Notes under the pieces: generated by a model | Told to the model about the DNA's origin: nothing | The model's input: the letters and a program-made list of their open reading frames with translations, nothing else | Database searches by the model: none | Program-made: the position numbers and the translations under genes | NCBI GenBank assembly: GCA_037043455.1 | Contig: JAWPHD010000006.1 | Coordinates: forward strand, 1,054,001-1,118,000 | Source: Cyrtodaria siliqua | Lineage: Eukaryota; Mollusca; Bivalvia; Adapedonta; Hiatellidae | Length of the DNA: 64,000 nucleotides | Reading direction: 5' to 3' | Shown here: positions 25,292 to 38,000 of the stretch, one piece after another | Layout: the number at the start of each line of letters is the position of its first letter | Numbering within the stretch: position 1 is the stretch's first letter

Positions 25292-26253
25292 CAGGGGCGG
25301 ATCCAGGATTTCAGCTTAGGGGGTGCGTAAAATTTTGGTCAATTTTCGGGTCCGTCTCTAGCCTCATAAAACGGTTGCGGTAGTGCATTGATAGGATAAA
25401 AAAGTCCGTTTTCAAATAAAAGGAATTGACAATGTTAATAAACCACTCATTAGCCATTATGCGTCGAGCGAGCGATAAAAAAAATTATACTGAGCCAGTG
25501 AGGGAGTGCATCGAAATTGATTGATATTTTATCTACAGTAACATATATGAATAAAAAAAAGGCCGTTTTCAAATAAAATGATTTAACAATGTGTTAATTA
25601 AACCACTCATTAGCCATTATGCGTCGAGCGAGCGAGAATATTTTTTATACTGAGGGCGTGCATCGAAATTGTTTGATATTTCATCTACAGTAACATGGAC
25701 ATACATGTATGAATAAAAAAAGTCCGTTTTCAAATAAATGGATTTAACAATGTGTTAATTAAACCACTCATTAGCCATTATGCGTCCAGCGAGCGAAGCG
25801 AGCAAGAATTGTTTTTATACTGAGGGCATGCAACGAAATTGTTTGATATTTTATGTACAATAAAAAAGTCCGTTTTCAAATAAAAAGATTTAACAATGTT
25901 TTAATTAAACAACTCATTAGCCATTATGCGTCGAGCGAGCGAGAACATTTTTTATACTGAGGGCGTGCATCGAAATTGTTTGATATTTTATCTACAGTAA
26001 CATGGACATACATGTATGAATAAAAAAGTCCGTTTTCAAATAAAATGATTTAACAATTTAATGTGTTAATTAAACGACTCATTAGCCATTATGCGTCGAG
26101 CGAGCGAAGCGTGCGAGAAAAAAAATTATACTGAGGGCGTGCAACGAAATTGTTTGATATTTTATCTACAGTAACATGGACATACATGTATGATCCGGAA
26201 TTTTTAGGGGGGCGCGCGCCCCCCTCCCCCCCCCCCCCCTGGATCCGCTAGTG
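25292..26253. mobile_element. 962-bp TIR element with internal tandem repeats
   Basis: Copies A and B have the uninterrupted site GTAGTGTATACCC or its equivalent. Here GTGTA flanks the insert on both sides (25,287-25,291 and 26,254-26,258). The ends are CAGGGGCGGATCCAGG and CCTGGATCCGCTAGTG, sharing GCGGATCCAGG in inverted form. The interior holds about five copies of a 150-165 bp unit with TCCGTTTTCAAATAAA, CACTCATTAGCCATTATGCG and CGAGCGAGCG. Near the right end are GGGGGGCGCGCGCCCCCC and a run of C. No coding capacity. A 5-bp target duplication with CAC-type ends recalls Transib-like elements, whereas CAGGGGCGG recalls hAT; undecided. Confidence 0.85.
25395..26190 (+). repeat. About five tandem 150-165 bp units inside the element
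   Basis: Each unit repeats AAGTCCGTTTTCAAATAAA, CATTAGCCATTATGCGTC and GAAATTGTTTGATATTTTAT in the same order, with starts near 25,400, 25,560, 25,718, 25,863 and 26,023. Units differ by small indels, including an optional GAAGCGAGC after GAGCGAGC. Confidence 0.9.
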
Positions 26254-26781
26254 GTGTATACCCACGGCTGTCTGTAATAAAGACGAGAAGAATGTTTTAA
26301 GGAATGTGTCTTTGTGAAAGAAACAAGGAAATGTGTTTATCGAACGCATGGTATTGCCTAAGATTGCAGTATATCACAATGTCGGTTGATCTCAAACGAG
26401 AACAACCAAAGGCATACAAATGTACCCAGGAAACCGTATATCTAACATGGTTTATTAAAATACTCAATGTTGATTTGTTTATTGGTGTGGTCTGAATAAA
26501 GCTATATAAACCTCTGACGTCATGTACGTCATTTTTAAACGCCAGAAAACACGTTAACCGTTGAGACTTCATTGTAAACATCAGATGGAAAACAACAACG
26601 CAATGAAATGCGTTATTTTAAACAACACATTTAAATAGGATGAAGCTGTATATTCTTCTCATTTGATGTTGAGAGATGGGTATAAAATATAAGTTGTTAG
26701 AATTTGTTTGTATTTTGTGCAATCTCTCGACAAAACATGTTTCATGATACATAAAACTCCATGTTAGATAAGAAATTCAAT

Positions 26782-27206
26782 ATTTCTAGCGGGTTTATAT
26801 TATACGAGACCAAAACTTGGTGTTTGGGACTTGAAACACATCGAAACCGCGGGCCTGCGGCCCTTGGTATCAATGAACTTCAAGTCCAGGTATTGATCTA
26901 TGACAACACATTACGTGGTCCCGACTTAATTCCATTAAGGGATGAGAAAGCTTGTATTGGCAGGCTTTTATAACGGATATTGCGACAATGAAACATGTTT
27001 CAAAACATCTTTTGCTGAAACAAAACATACGATAACCTGTTTAAAAAAACCTAAAAATGATTTAATTTTAGAATATGAAACTTTTTAAGCCGAAATTAAG
27101 GTTTTATTTCATACCCCAGCCAACCCCGTTTTCGCTTCTTGGAGAATGGGTTGGATGGGGTATGAACGTTAATACTCGAACCACGTAATATAAACCCGCT
27201 GGAAAT
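26782..27206. mobile_element. 425-bp TIR element (copy C)
   Basis: Orthologous to 11,325-11,749. The left end ATTTCTAGCGGGTTTATATT and the right end, its inverse with one change, are better preserved here than in B. Confidence 0.72.
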
Positions 27207-28511
27207 GTTTTATTTCTTAAGTTAAACATACAGCGAATGTATGTACGGCAATAATTGTCTCGTCTATACTCAAATAAAGAGGTTTATTCTTACTTTGCCA
27301 AACTGTTTGAAGGATCTTTTTAAAAAATCAATTGTTTGCATTAATATCAACATAATTGGCATATTCATCGTCCTAATTGTACCTAACATGTATTTTATTA
27401 ATGTCAATTGACAGATCTAAATATCTGACCCATTTAATATGGTGTATTGACAAGAAATGTCATTTGGCATTTGGCATGACAATTCACATAAACATATCTC
27501 GGCAAATAATCATTCGATTTGCATTAAGTAGGTATTTTTAATCTCGATATGCAGATGACAACATAAAATCCTTATTTATGAAATCCTTATTTATCAAACA
27601 TACGAACATCCGAACACGTTTACCTCTCTTTTAGGTTTACCAATTGCATGTAAACCTCCGAGATGTAGTCGAATGTAGTTTCTATAATAAAAAGTAATTC
27701 CTCCTTTTTTGGTGGAAATGAACATTATAAGTAGGAGAAAAAAACACATTTATATTCGAGTTTGTTGTTGTATGTATAAGAATAGACTGAAAACGTCTGT
27801 ACCCTTGACCAAACAATAACTTTCTTACATGTGTTGTGACCCCACCTTTTCTAATGATTTTTCAAGTGGAAAATTAGCTTTCTATATGGAAATTACACTG
27901 CTGCATTACCCATACTTTCGTTGAAATTGCAGCAAATCATTAATATGTGACATGTTAACATTGGTGTCAATGAGGAAAATAATTGGTGATATCATACCTA
28001 TATCAAATATTTTTCTCACGCCCCTTAAGCCCCCTCCAGACCCCGCACGCCCCTCCCGCCTCCTCCCCATGGGGAGGAAATGTTAAGTTCATGCACTTGT
28101 TTTATACAAAACTGATTCTCCATGACCATGGTATGCAAAAGCAATGTCAGTCATGGTTTAGAAGTTGTTAAGAAAATTGTATTAAAGTTTTCGAAAGAAA
28201 ACTGTCGAAATATATGTACAATGGCTAGAGTAGAAGTACAGCTTTAACTATGAATTTCTCAATACAAAACTGGCAATCCCGAATCAGTGCCATTTTTTGT
28301 ATTCAGTTGACTTCATTTGAATAAATAATATTGTTTATGGCACACTGATCTTTTTTGAAAAAGAAACATTCAACATCTGTTTAACCGTTCTTAAAAAAAT
28401 ATAATTTTAATGTTTATGCAATTTTTAGGGGTGATCGTACTTATAATAGACGTGGTGTTGTTCTAGTTTTAACAAAGTCCAAAGATCATTCAACTAATTA
28501 GGTCATAATAG

Positions 28512-28872
28512 GCGGGGGCGTAACAGACCTGCTTTCAACGTCTAATACGACGTGCGAAGTGTAGAGTGTGGGCGTGTTTGGGAGAAGGTGCCTTTCTACG
28601 ACAAGCGGGTTCGGGGGTCCTCCCCAGATATTTATTTTTTTCATTTTCGGACCAAAATTGTCTCGTACAAAACGATATTTGTAAGGAATATAAACATTTT
28701 ATGCTCTCTAAAAAAAGGTAACTTTCCACCATTACCCCGCCCCCACCCCATCATGCCCCTCTGATTTCTATTGCATTTTAAAACTGTTTAGGATTTTTTT
28801 TGTTGATTTTTTGTGGTTTTATTTTTCCAAATTATTCCCGGGAGTAAAGTAGAGTGCCACGCTACGTCCCTG
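28512..28872. mobile_element. Short TIR element, hAT-like ends (copy C)
   Basis: Orthologous to 3,498 and 13,387. The left end has decayed (CGGGGGCGTAAC). Confidence 0.65.
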
Positions 28873-29639
28873 ATGGGGCAAGTGGTTTCTGATGAAAGTA
28901 GTTCACAGACGAAGAGCGGATATGTGAGCTAAATACAAGCATTTGTTTCAAAAATTGTATACTTAAAACAAAAAATAAAAATGAGAGTTGTTTTTTCTTA
29001 CTTTCGGTTATGATATAACGAATATCATGTCCGTGACTTTTACTACAAGTATGTGTATTATGGAAGGGTTAGAAAGCAAAGCATTGCGAGGCTCTACCGA
29101 GCACGATAAAATTGATAGTAACATGCACTGAAATGATGTTTGTTTTCCACATTGCTTTTATCAGGTCACTCCTTTATCAGACAGAAAAGTGCATGATAAA
29201 TAGTAATTCAATATTAATTGCCTACCGTTGATAGTGGAATATATTTCGATTTAAGGAATTAATACTCAGCATATTATTGCCGTAGAACAAACAAGAAACA
29301 AACAACATGTTTAAAAGTATTTCATTTTATATTATCAACAACAATATAAATATTACGTATCATTATGTAAGCTATTTGTTATCAATATAATATGTAATAC
29401 GAATCTGAATAAATCAGTTTCAGTAGTTTCACATACCTGTTCGTTCAAACTCAAGAGGGTAGCATCTACGTAAACATAACTTAAAGCCTAATTCATATTT
29501 TAAGTATTGAAAACAAAATGACAATAAAAAAATACCAGATATAACAAACGAGAAATGTTTCATGAAAGCAAAACGATAGCTACTGCATTCACTTGTGAAA
29601 AACATTTAAACTTCAGCTCCTTATCAACGTAGTTATAAA

Positions 29640-30235
29640 TGTCGAACATGAATTTCAGCATTCAAGGACCGCAGTCAATCAAAACCACGCATGGAAACAA
29701 ACAACACTCACAAGAATAAATCAAAGACAATGTGTATTACATCACGAACATTGTTGGGGTTGACAATAGGGCTCCCGCTTTGGAATGGTCATTGGCCAAA
29801 AAAGGCCGCCGTGGATTTAAACCAGGTTCTGTGGTGTACCAAACCTCACCTTTCCCTATAGTCATCCCAGTAAAACGATTAAGTGTCAATAAAGAGATCC
29901 TCGCCATGATATATCCTCGAACAAATTAGTATTAGAAGGCAATATAAGTACGACACAAAGATAATCATGTATATATGAATATAAAAACAAAAATAAGCAT
30001 CGAAAGCCATAAAACAAGTGATCAGCAGCCAGGGTAACAAGATAACAAACTATTAATGGCAGAAAATGCAAGATTGGAGACAACAATCAAACGTTACCGT
30101 CATCAAAGGATTTAACTAGAAGTCACCATAGGGTCCACAATCTGTCCGGTCAAAGCACAATTAAAGGAGAACGCATTGTGGCGAACTGTAAATGGGTTAA
30201 CCACTTAACATGCAGTGCGTTTCAAATGATGGGTC
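29640..30235 (+). repeat. Dispersed repeat family R1 (copy C, first member)
   Basis: The copy-C equivalent of 4,760-5,345 and 14,510-15,090. Confidence 0.75.
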
Positions 30236-30252
30236 ATAACCTATTTTGATAA

Positions 30253-30593
30253 TTGAATTGGGTTTTACGGTGCACCAACACATGAAAGGTTATATGGCGC
30301 CTAACAGGAATGAACATGCCAGGCTCATCCACCATTTACATCAAGATAAAATAAGGAGAATGGGCCTAGAAACTTCTAACCTGCATAACTGCAGAGTTGC
30401 TGCAAATTCTATAGTAGACACTTCATTTACGATGGAGCCACGTTTCCACGTTTGCATACGCGGTGTCATGATGAAGACCTTAAATGAGCATGATAAAAAA
30501 TGATAAAATGAATATGAAGATGGGGAGGTCCTCCCTCTCTGCCTCTAGCGGGATTTGAAGTGGTTGTATTCTACCCCGGCAACCACACGGGGA
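30253..30593 (-). mobile_element. SINE on the minus strand (copy C)
   Basis: Orthologous to 15,105-15,450. Flanked by CTATTTTGATAA (30,241-30,252) and CTATTTTAATAA (30,594-30,605), with the empty site seen in copy A near 5,383. The 12-bp direct repeats support retrotransposition, and sharing with B places the insertion before B and C separated. Confidence 0.85.
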
Positions 30594-31990
30594 CTATTTT
30601 AATAAACAGTATCACCTCGTCGTACTGTTGACCTAGTGTTCAAATACTGGTCGATTACATATGCATATTACATAAAACAAGATTCATGACATTTTGCTAT
30701 ATTTCCACTCAAACGTATTTTGGAAGCAAACATTGTTTAAATTAACCACGACAGAGACTCTTTAATCCATGCATGTGTTTCCAAATTGATGGATTTTCAG
30801 AAAGGGAAAACGTTAAGCAAAATTTTAAATAATTTCAATATCACGGATTTTATTATTATTTAAGTTAATATAAATGTTAATAATCGTCAAAACTAATGGC
30901 TTAAGTAGTTATATTTTAAGACAAAGCCTAAAAAAAGCAATTTTAAATTATTTTTTTCAAAACTAGCATCGAATAATATACCTATAGAGACAGTTTAAGA
31001 CATTTTTAAGAAAATGATTGACCAAGTGATGGCCTAAGCATTACTAAATAAACATCTGTTTAAACATGAGCCCCGACTTATCGTCTAGGCCAAGTGTCAG
31101 GTGTCATTCTTCAAAAATGAATTTAACTGAATTGGCGCACCAAAACAAAAAGTTATATGGAAAGAACATGCAATCCCCACCCTCCATTTAACGAAGTGAG
31201 ATCTGTGAGCAAAAATTAAAAAAATTGGCAAAACGTTGATGACTAACCTAGTATTGATGTCTGTCGTATACTTTCAAACGTGTACATTCTGAAAATGGTT
31301 ACTGTACGATTATTTGTTACCTTGACTTTTGCGCTTTTGGTAGTTTTAATTTTGACAAATTAAGGTCATATAAACACATTTTCAAAATCGTTCTTATAGA
31401 TTATATGTACTGATTTTAAGATTTATTTTTTTAAAATAGAAAAAAAGATAAATGGTCCTATAGAAACCACAGCCCGTAATGGCACCGTAGGAACGTATTG
31501 TATCACAAAACGAAATGAGAATATTTGAAAGTCAATGAAAAGGACAATACATAACATAAGATATGAAGATAGTTTACCGACATTACCTTTCATGGCTATA
31601 TTAATTTTGTAAAAAAACAAAAAAACAAGCAAAACAAAACAAAAAAGAAACAAGTGTTCATTTACATACTTTTGAGATCGTTGACTTTTAGATCCTTGAC
31701 CTATTTTCAATGTCATGGCCTAATTTAATGTAAAAAGCCACTCATTTTTAGTTCAAAGAACCAAATAGGCAAAGCTTCAAGTAAAACAAAAGAGCTTATC
31801 GATGTGGTCGAAAAGAAAAAGAATAAATACACTCCCTCTGTGTAAATATAACTATTGAATCGTAAATGTTTTATCACGTTAAGCTAGCGCATGTAGAAGA
31901 TAACAGTAGCGAAGATAAAATGTCTCCTTTTGTTTTTCTTACGCCTTAATTCAAAAAGATGAAATATTTTCTAAATATTCTAAAACAAGC

Positions 31991-33390
31991 GGCGTCACGC
32001 TAGTTTTCAGATATAATACAAAAGTCCTTTACATTTGATAATAACTTATTTTTCTAACAAGTAATTAAAAGAACTACAGTACTTCGATATATAAATGGTT
32101 ATAATATGACGAAGATTAGAATGACTACTTTTGGCCCAATTACTTCCCTTTACGTAGATTCGTTTTTTTTAAATAAGTGCATATAAAACCACTGTAGGAT
32201 TTACCTTTGGAAAGGTTCTTGCTTTCAATATAAGTTTGGGTGGAAATAAAGCAAGACTGGCATGTGTCCTTTTAAATATCAGACTTATTATTTTTAATTT
32301 AAAGTTAAAGTTAATGTAAATATCTTTATTGGAATACTGCCAAAATTACGCTAATGTGATACCAAGCACTAGACGATTAACCTTGATTTAGAAAATAACG
32401 CGTTTGGAGAATGTATTGCAAGTAATGTTGCTATTCCGTGTAAATGTACCAATGCGTTTGACTTAAAATTTAGTCATATTGACAGCGGTCGATGTGTACG
32501 AATTTCCGCTAAGGGAAACACATCTCAAGTGATACCTAGTGAATTGTTTGCCATTCACCGTTCTAATGCGTCTTTTTGTTGAAAAGATTAATGGCCACCC
32601 TTTTTGTAGTATTATAAATTAACAAATTTAACTGTTAAACATTATATGAACATTTCTTGACAGTCCCGTAGAGAAACATATATTTAAATCCGCTACTAAG
32701 TTGTATGTAAATATAAGTATTATTTGCATGACGTAAATACTGCTTTAATCACTGCATGACTGCACGGGGAAATGAGGTAAATCTGAATTGTATAGTTGCA
32801 CAACTATTGCCAGATAATTGATAAATACATGTACCTGTGGATTAATTTACCTGTTCAAAGTTTTCTACGTCATCAAATAAAATCGTAATCTCGCTTTTCA
32901 CAGATATTGCAATGTGTGAATTGTAAATATCTATTATTGTGTATTGATTTCGATTAAAATAAACATAAACATGTTCATGAAACTAAACATGGCCAGTGAA
33001 CTTTTGTTAAGTTTCATTAAAATATCGGGAAGTTACATGTACCTATTTACTAGCTGGTGTTTGGATTTTAGAGGGTATTATATATGTTTATACTCGAGAA
33101 TAGTTCGCAATGATTAATTGAGAAATGTATAGCAAATTATTAAAAAGATTCTATCATGCAGTTACAAAACAGAAAATGGAGGAGCCTATTTTAATATAGT
33201 AACATATTTCAACATTGTGTTGACATGACCTGTGTTTTTAAATATGCAAGATTCAAAGAATATAGTTTGTTTCATTTCTGGGCATGAGTATAGTATAGTA
33301 TACTCATGAAGACTAAAATTTCTTCGGGTAACTTCCCTGCAAATAATAGTAAAAACCCATTCTACAGTGCAACTAGTATTATATTAACAC
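31991..33390. other. AT-rich DNA with no recognised feature
   Basis: No frame longer than about 60 residues, no repeat shared with the rest of the window and no tRNA-like unit. A weak inverted pair around 33,285-33,308 (GAGTATAGTATAG / TATACTC) is the only structure seen. Confidence 0.6.
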
Positions 33391-33644
33391 CACTTTTAAT
33401 ACTATGCGTTTTGTGAATGAAACACATCACACTTTTACTTCAGATAGTACATGTATGTATGTATAATGTATACAACATAAGCCTATGTATGCATAAAACA
33501 GTATTGCCGTGCATTTGGATAACTTTACAAAACTTAAATTGCTATTTTTCATATTCCATTTATAAAAAATATGTTTCTGTTGATATTTTGCCTTCCATTG
33601 ATTAATATTTTCTCAAGGTTTTCGAATCGCAAAGAGGGTATTAT

Positions 33645-35205
33645 TCTATTATATTGCAGTGAACTGTAGCGGTCATTTTAGACTGCGACCTATCAAAGCA
33701 CGCTGAACTAGGGCTAACAATGCCACCTCCCTTTCGTCCTTTATGTACGACATTGTTAGATCTGTTTCCGTTTGCAAACACTTTTCCGTAGCAAATGTAT
33801 GTTACACATGTAGGACCGTTAATCAAGTTACCGTTCATACCAGCTCGAGAACCGTCCAGGCCATGCTACTCTCGCCTGTAACGATCAATCTAGATTTTGA
33901 CCTATCAAAACACACTGACAAAGGTTTAAGTATACCATCTGACTGTTTTACTATCACACCAAGTTTATCTCCCTTCGGTCCTATCTGTATTACATTTCCA
34001 GAGTTATAGCCACTCGCAAACACATTTCCACAACCATCTGTGCATACACACCTAATTCCCGACAACTCCGAATCACTGAATCGCGAAAGTACCACTCCCT
34101 TCTTGTCCAGGACGATAACTTGGTTTGCATCGGCGAAATAAATAGTTGTGCCGTCATCACTGACTGCTACGTGATAGGTTCCTTTCGAAAATATATCTGC
34201 TCCAGATTGGTCCTTCCTTATTGTTCTCAGGAGTGTCCCGGATGTATCATATACATATACTGTATTTGAATTATTTCCGTTCGCGGTCGTTACAAACATC
34301 TCACCGTCGCTGAAAGCTAGACCGTAACAATAATGATTCGTTTTTATCGATCGAGTTGGCACCATCTTTTTTCCCAAGGAGACGATCTGTATGGTGTTGC
34401 TGTTCAAGGCTACCGCGGCTTCTTGAGGACTTATCTCACATACTCCTATAGGACAGACAGGTAGATCACACTCGTCTATCTCTTGATATGAGGGACCGGC
34501 GCATCTTTAATTTTCTTCTTGTTGTTGATTGTTAGTAAAACTCCACAATTAGTCAGAGTGCAAGAACCATGTAATGAACTAGAATTTGATTCATTTATGT
34601 TATGATCTTGTCGAGCTTTTACATTATACAATGAACAGTGCTTCTGAACTATAAGTGGTTTGGAACTTGATTTTTCAAAAGTGTCTCCAAGTGATTTTAG
34701 TCCTTTCAGAAACCTTTCGATATTGTTATCCATTTCAAACGTAATGCTATTGTTTCCGGAACGGGGAGCTATTTGTTTACGTATTGCATCTGCCTCAGAC
34801 ATTTTCGGCTGACATTTTTTCATGCATATAAACTGCTGCGATCGATTTTCCTCTGCTAATTGTAGTTGTTGTTGACAAGCCACCAGATCTTTAACAACGA
34901 CATTCATGGCAGCTATATCAGCCTTGATTGCAACGAGAATTTCTGCATACTTTGTTTCGAAATCCCGTTTCGCAGTTTTCTCTAATTCATCTAATGCTTT
35001 GTTTATCTGCTCTCTAAATTGGTTGATTACACCTAAAGCGACGATCCTATCCTTTTCTACTTCAGCAACGTCGCGGTGTCGTGCTTCTATCAATTCGGTT
35101 ATACGAGTATTAGCTTCCTTCATATCCTTCTTTACTTTGTGTATCTCTTCTTCCTTCAGAATATTATCGATTTCTTTCGGTATGTAGATGACGTCTATGC
35201 ATGAC
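33645..35205 (-). pseudogene. TRIM-like coiled-coil plus beta-propeller exon, copy 1
   Basis: Read on the minus strand, a pyrimidine-rich stretch ending in ATAG gives a likely splice acceptor near 35,205. The exon opens with SCIDVIYIPKEID, the kind of sequence that follows B-box 2 in invertebrate TRIM proteins. A long heptad-rich coiled coil follows (EANTRITELIEARHRDVAEV), then a linker. A missing base near 34,507 shifts the frame at KKIK; the second frame then reads YQEIDECDLP and continues into NHL-like blades (GLAFSDGEMFVTTANG, YVYDTSGTLLRTIRKD, VFASGYNSGNVIQIG). It stops at 33,835, yet blade-like code continues beyond the stop. TRIM proteins of this layout are cytoplasmic RING-type ubiquitin ligases, often with immune roles. 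The RING and B-box exon is not in the window. A base-calling error at 34,507 would restore the frame, so this may be a real gene. Confidence 0.75.
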
Positions 35206-36124
35206 CTATATTCATAAAAAAAGAAACGATATTCAATGGTCGTCAGTAATGACACAATACCATAGTCACCACCATATATTTATTTGCATTGTTTGATTTG
35301 CAGTGATAGTTAACAAGAACACATCTAGTTACAATGTAATATGTAAATGAATACGAATACATAGAATTAAATCATCCACAATAACATTATCACGCAATAT
35401 CAAACGCTGGGTAAGCAGATGCATTCAACATTAATTGTATTTGTCGCATATAAATGGTATATTTATACCAATAAAAACATAGTTTTGCAACATTTATTTG
35501 GCAAAGAGAAACGAATTTACACTACATGTAAACAGACGTTATCCAATTATTACACCAATATCTATTATACTTATAAGCTTATTATAGTCCACTCAGCCTG
35601 TGAACCCACATCAAACTAATTGCAACAGAAATGATTTTCTGATTTTCTGATAGATACATATATTGCAAAAAATCACAAAAAAGTCTAGAAAAATCTAGAT
35701 AGGGGAAATAAGTTTTTTTACGGCTCAAAAATGTGCGTTTGTCATAAAATCACTGCAGGTTTATGTATATGTATATCTGCAACATTTTGTTACGAATAAT
35801 ACATTTCAATGAGGTATTACAAGATAAAAACATAGCTAAATAATAAAAATTTAAAAGTTTAAATGAACGATGCATATAAATGCCTATTTTAGCACTGTTT
35901 CTTAAAATTCGCATATTGAATTACCCCACCCACTTAATTACAATGGATCTGCATTTCAATGTAAAACTGTGTTATAGGCAGTTTCATAGAACATTTTTTG
36001 TAAACATTCATAATAAGATCGACGATTAAGCACTGGAGGTGAAACATTGACTAATGTATGATAATCGTCGGCATTGTCGGCAACTATAAATACCCAAGTC
36101 TTTTGGCATTAAAATGTTATACCG

Positions 36125-36300
36125 AAGCATTGTGGTGTAGTGGTTATAGCGTCTGCCTTGCATTGTGGAGGTCGTGGGTTAGGGTTAGGACCGCGTCATA
36201 CCAAAGACTTTAAAAATGGAGTAGTCACTTGTAACCCTTGCCTGACGAGCAAATAATGGGTAGTGCTACGACTGATTGACCAGTGTCAGAATAATATTTT
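36125..36300 (+). mobile_element. tRNA-derived SINE, decayed and truncated
   Basis: The head matches the SINE at 37,796 (GTAGTGGTTATAGCGTCTGC for the A-box region, GGAGGTCGTGGGTT for the start of the B-box region). The body matches through GGGTAGTGCTACGACTG and stops where the neighbouring TIR element begins. The B-box TTCAATACCC of the relative is replaced here by TTAGGGTTAGGACC. Confidence 0.75.
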
Positions 36301-36439
36301 ATTACCATGAGTTTTTCAATACCGAGTAATGATACTCATGACAACACGTCCAAATAAACAAACACATGCTAGCGCACTCGTTTGTTTGTGCGAAATCTCA
36401 CTCAGGCTAGAAATCCCGTATTGAAAAACTCATGGTAAT
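36301..36439. mobile_element. 139-bp miniature TIR element
   Basis: Perfect 22-bp inverted ends: ATTACCATGAGTTTTTCAAT plus AC on the left, with the exact inverse at 36,418-36,439. The core is about 95 bp with no coding potential. It abuts the SINE end. No clear target duplication. Confidence 0.85.
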
Positions 36440-37795
36440 TAAGTTATGTAATACATTTTTCTAAACTGTTAGTGCGTTTTTTTTATTTGCAATACAAAAT
36501 TACAGTATTTTTGCGCCCAAACTATTGTCAGTACAAAATTATAGTCATAATACGACATATTTTAGATTATAACTGTGATCACTTACATGTATACTGTCCC
36601 TTGTAACAAACTTGACTTGCACAGACGTTTGGCAATTCGTTCTAGAAAAATATAATCAATATGACCCCTGCTCCTTGAAATATACTTTTGGGTCAGATTA
36701 TGGCATGTTAAAGTCTCTTCAAGTGGCAAATTTTACAACATACACCGTTTCTAAACCTGTATATAACTAAAACATTTTGAGAATCCTAACTTACACATTT
36801 TGAGAATCCAAACTCTATAGACACAATATAAACGGCTTTAACCAGCCAGGACAAACTCCAAAACTGCAGCGTCAAATTAAGAGTTATCAACTCATATTTA
36901 TTTTTACGCATATTCAATCACGAGTATTTTAGGAACCCGTGAATACGTTTAATCGGTACATAATTATACATAAGTATATGACCTGAACACGTGGATAGTT
37001 TTAATCAACGGTTTTGTAGTGTAATTTTGCCATTATTTGGCGGGGTACTTCTTTAACATTTTAATTGTATGTTGTTAATGCAGTCACTACTCTGCTTATA
37101 TGCATAGAGCCTTACAGTAACTTACAGCCAGACTATGCTAATACAAATGCAAAATCAAATAGTTAACATAGTTTGTGGAAGGCTTATAACTTAGGAGGAC
37201 TCAATAGAATATAATAATACTTTGAAACATATGCCAAATGTATTATCACGAACACATTGAAGAACTAGTGCACTGTTGCATGGTGCCCTATGAATGACCT
37301 TGCTTACCATGAAGCAGGGCCAACGGGTCATTTTGCAGTATAGGTAGTGCATACATGACAAACATGTATCAACACACATTAAAAAGTTAGCATACCAAAA
37401 ACAAGTAAAATTATTTCAAATTCAGAAAGGAAATCAGATAAACACGAAATTTGGTGGTAATATTTTCTGGCTTAAATATGTTTTCTACTCAAAATTATGG
37501 ACTAAATTAACAATAGTTTACTATGAGAACATAAGTGAAGAGGTTTCAGGTGTCAATATCCTCTTCTAGTGCTTTTGTAACATGAATCATTCTTGAAATT
37601 ATCACTTTTAATAATAAGTGGTGACCAGGATAGGTTGTGGTAGTGTCTTGATAGATCTCTTGCATCAATCAGAACGGTAAATTGTGTATATCTATGCCTA
37701 TAACATTAATACAAACTACTTGTAATTAGACAGTATTAGTACTTCACATCACCTTGCAGTTTGGCATGACACAATTACAAAAGCTAAGAACCACA

Positions 37796-38000
37796 GCGGT
37801 GGCGTAATGGTAGAGCATCCGCCTCGCATGCAGGAGGTCGTGGGTTCAATACCCAGCCGGGTCATACCAATGACTAGAAAAACGATAATAATAGCTCCAT
37901 TGCTTGACGCTCAGCATATCAGCATATAAAGGGTAGTGCTAGGACTGGTCGGCCTGGTGTCAGTATAATGTTACTGGGTGGGGTACCATATCATGTGTCT
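37796..38000 (+). mobile_element. tRNA-Ala-like SINE
   Basis: The head has A-box TGGCGTAATGG, anticodon-loop CTCGCAT (CGC, alanine) and B-box GGGTTCAATACCC. The body has GGGTAGTGCTAGGACTGG and GTGTCAGTATAATGTTACTG followed by GGGTGGGG. Acceptor-stem pairing is poor, which argues against a functional tRNA. It is nested in the 3.5-kb TIR element, and the 3' end is approximate. Confidence 0.85.

Larger units (their letters stand above)
25018..31990 (+). repeat. Segmental repeat, copy C of three (truncated)
   Basis: The third head-to-tail copy. It contains the private insert at 25,292-26,253 and the SINE shared with B. Similarity to A and B ends abruptly at about 31,990, within the diverged R1 member (TATTCTAAA, then ATCATGCGC in A/B versus ACAAGCGGC here). 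Roughly the last 2.1 kb of the unit is missing. Confidence 0.93.

Noticed and set aside
33743..34009. Plus-strand frames at 33,743 and 34,906
   Set aside because: They are antisense to the TRIM-like exon.
37796..37867. Functional tRNA-Ala(CGC) gene
   Set aside because: Acceptor stem does not pair, and it continues into a SINE body shared with 36,125.
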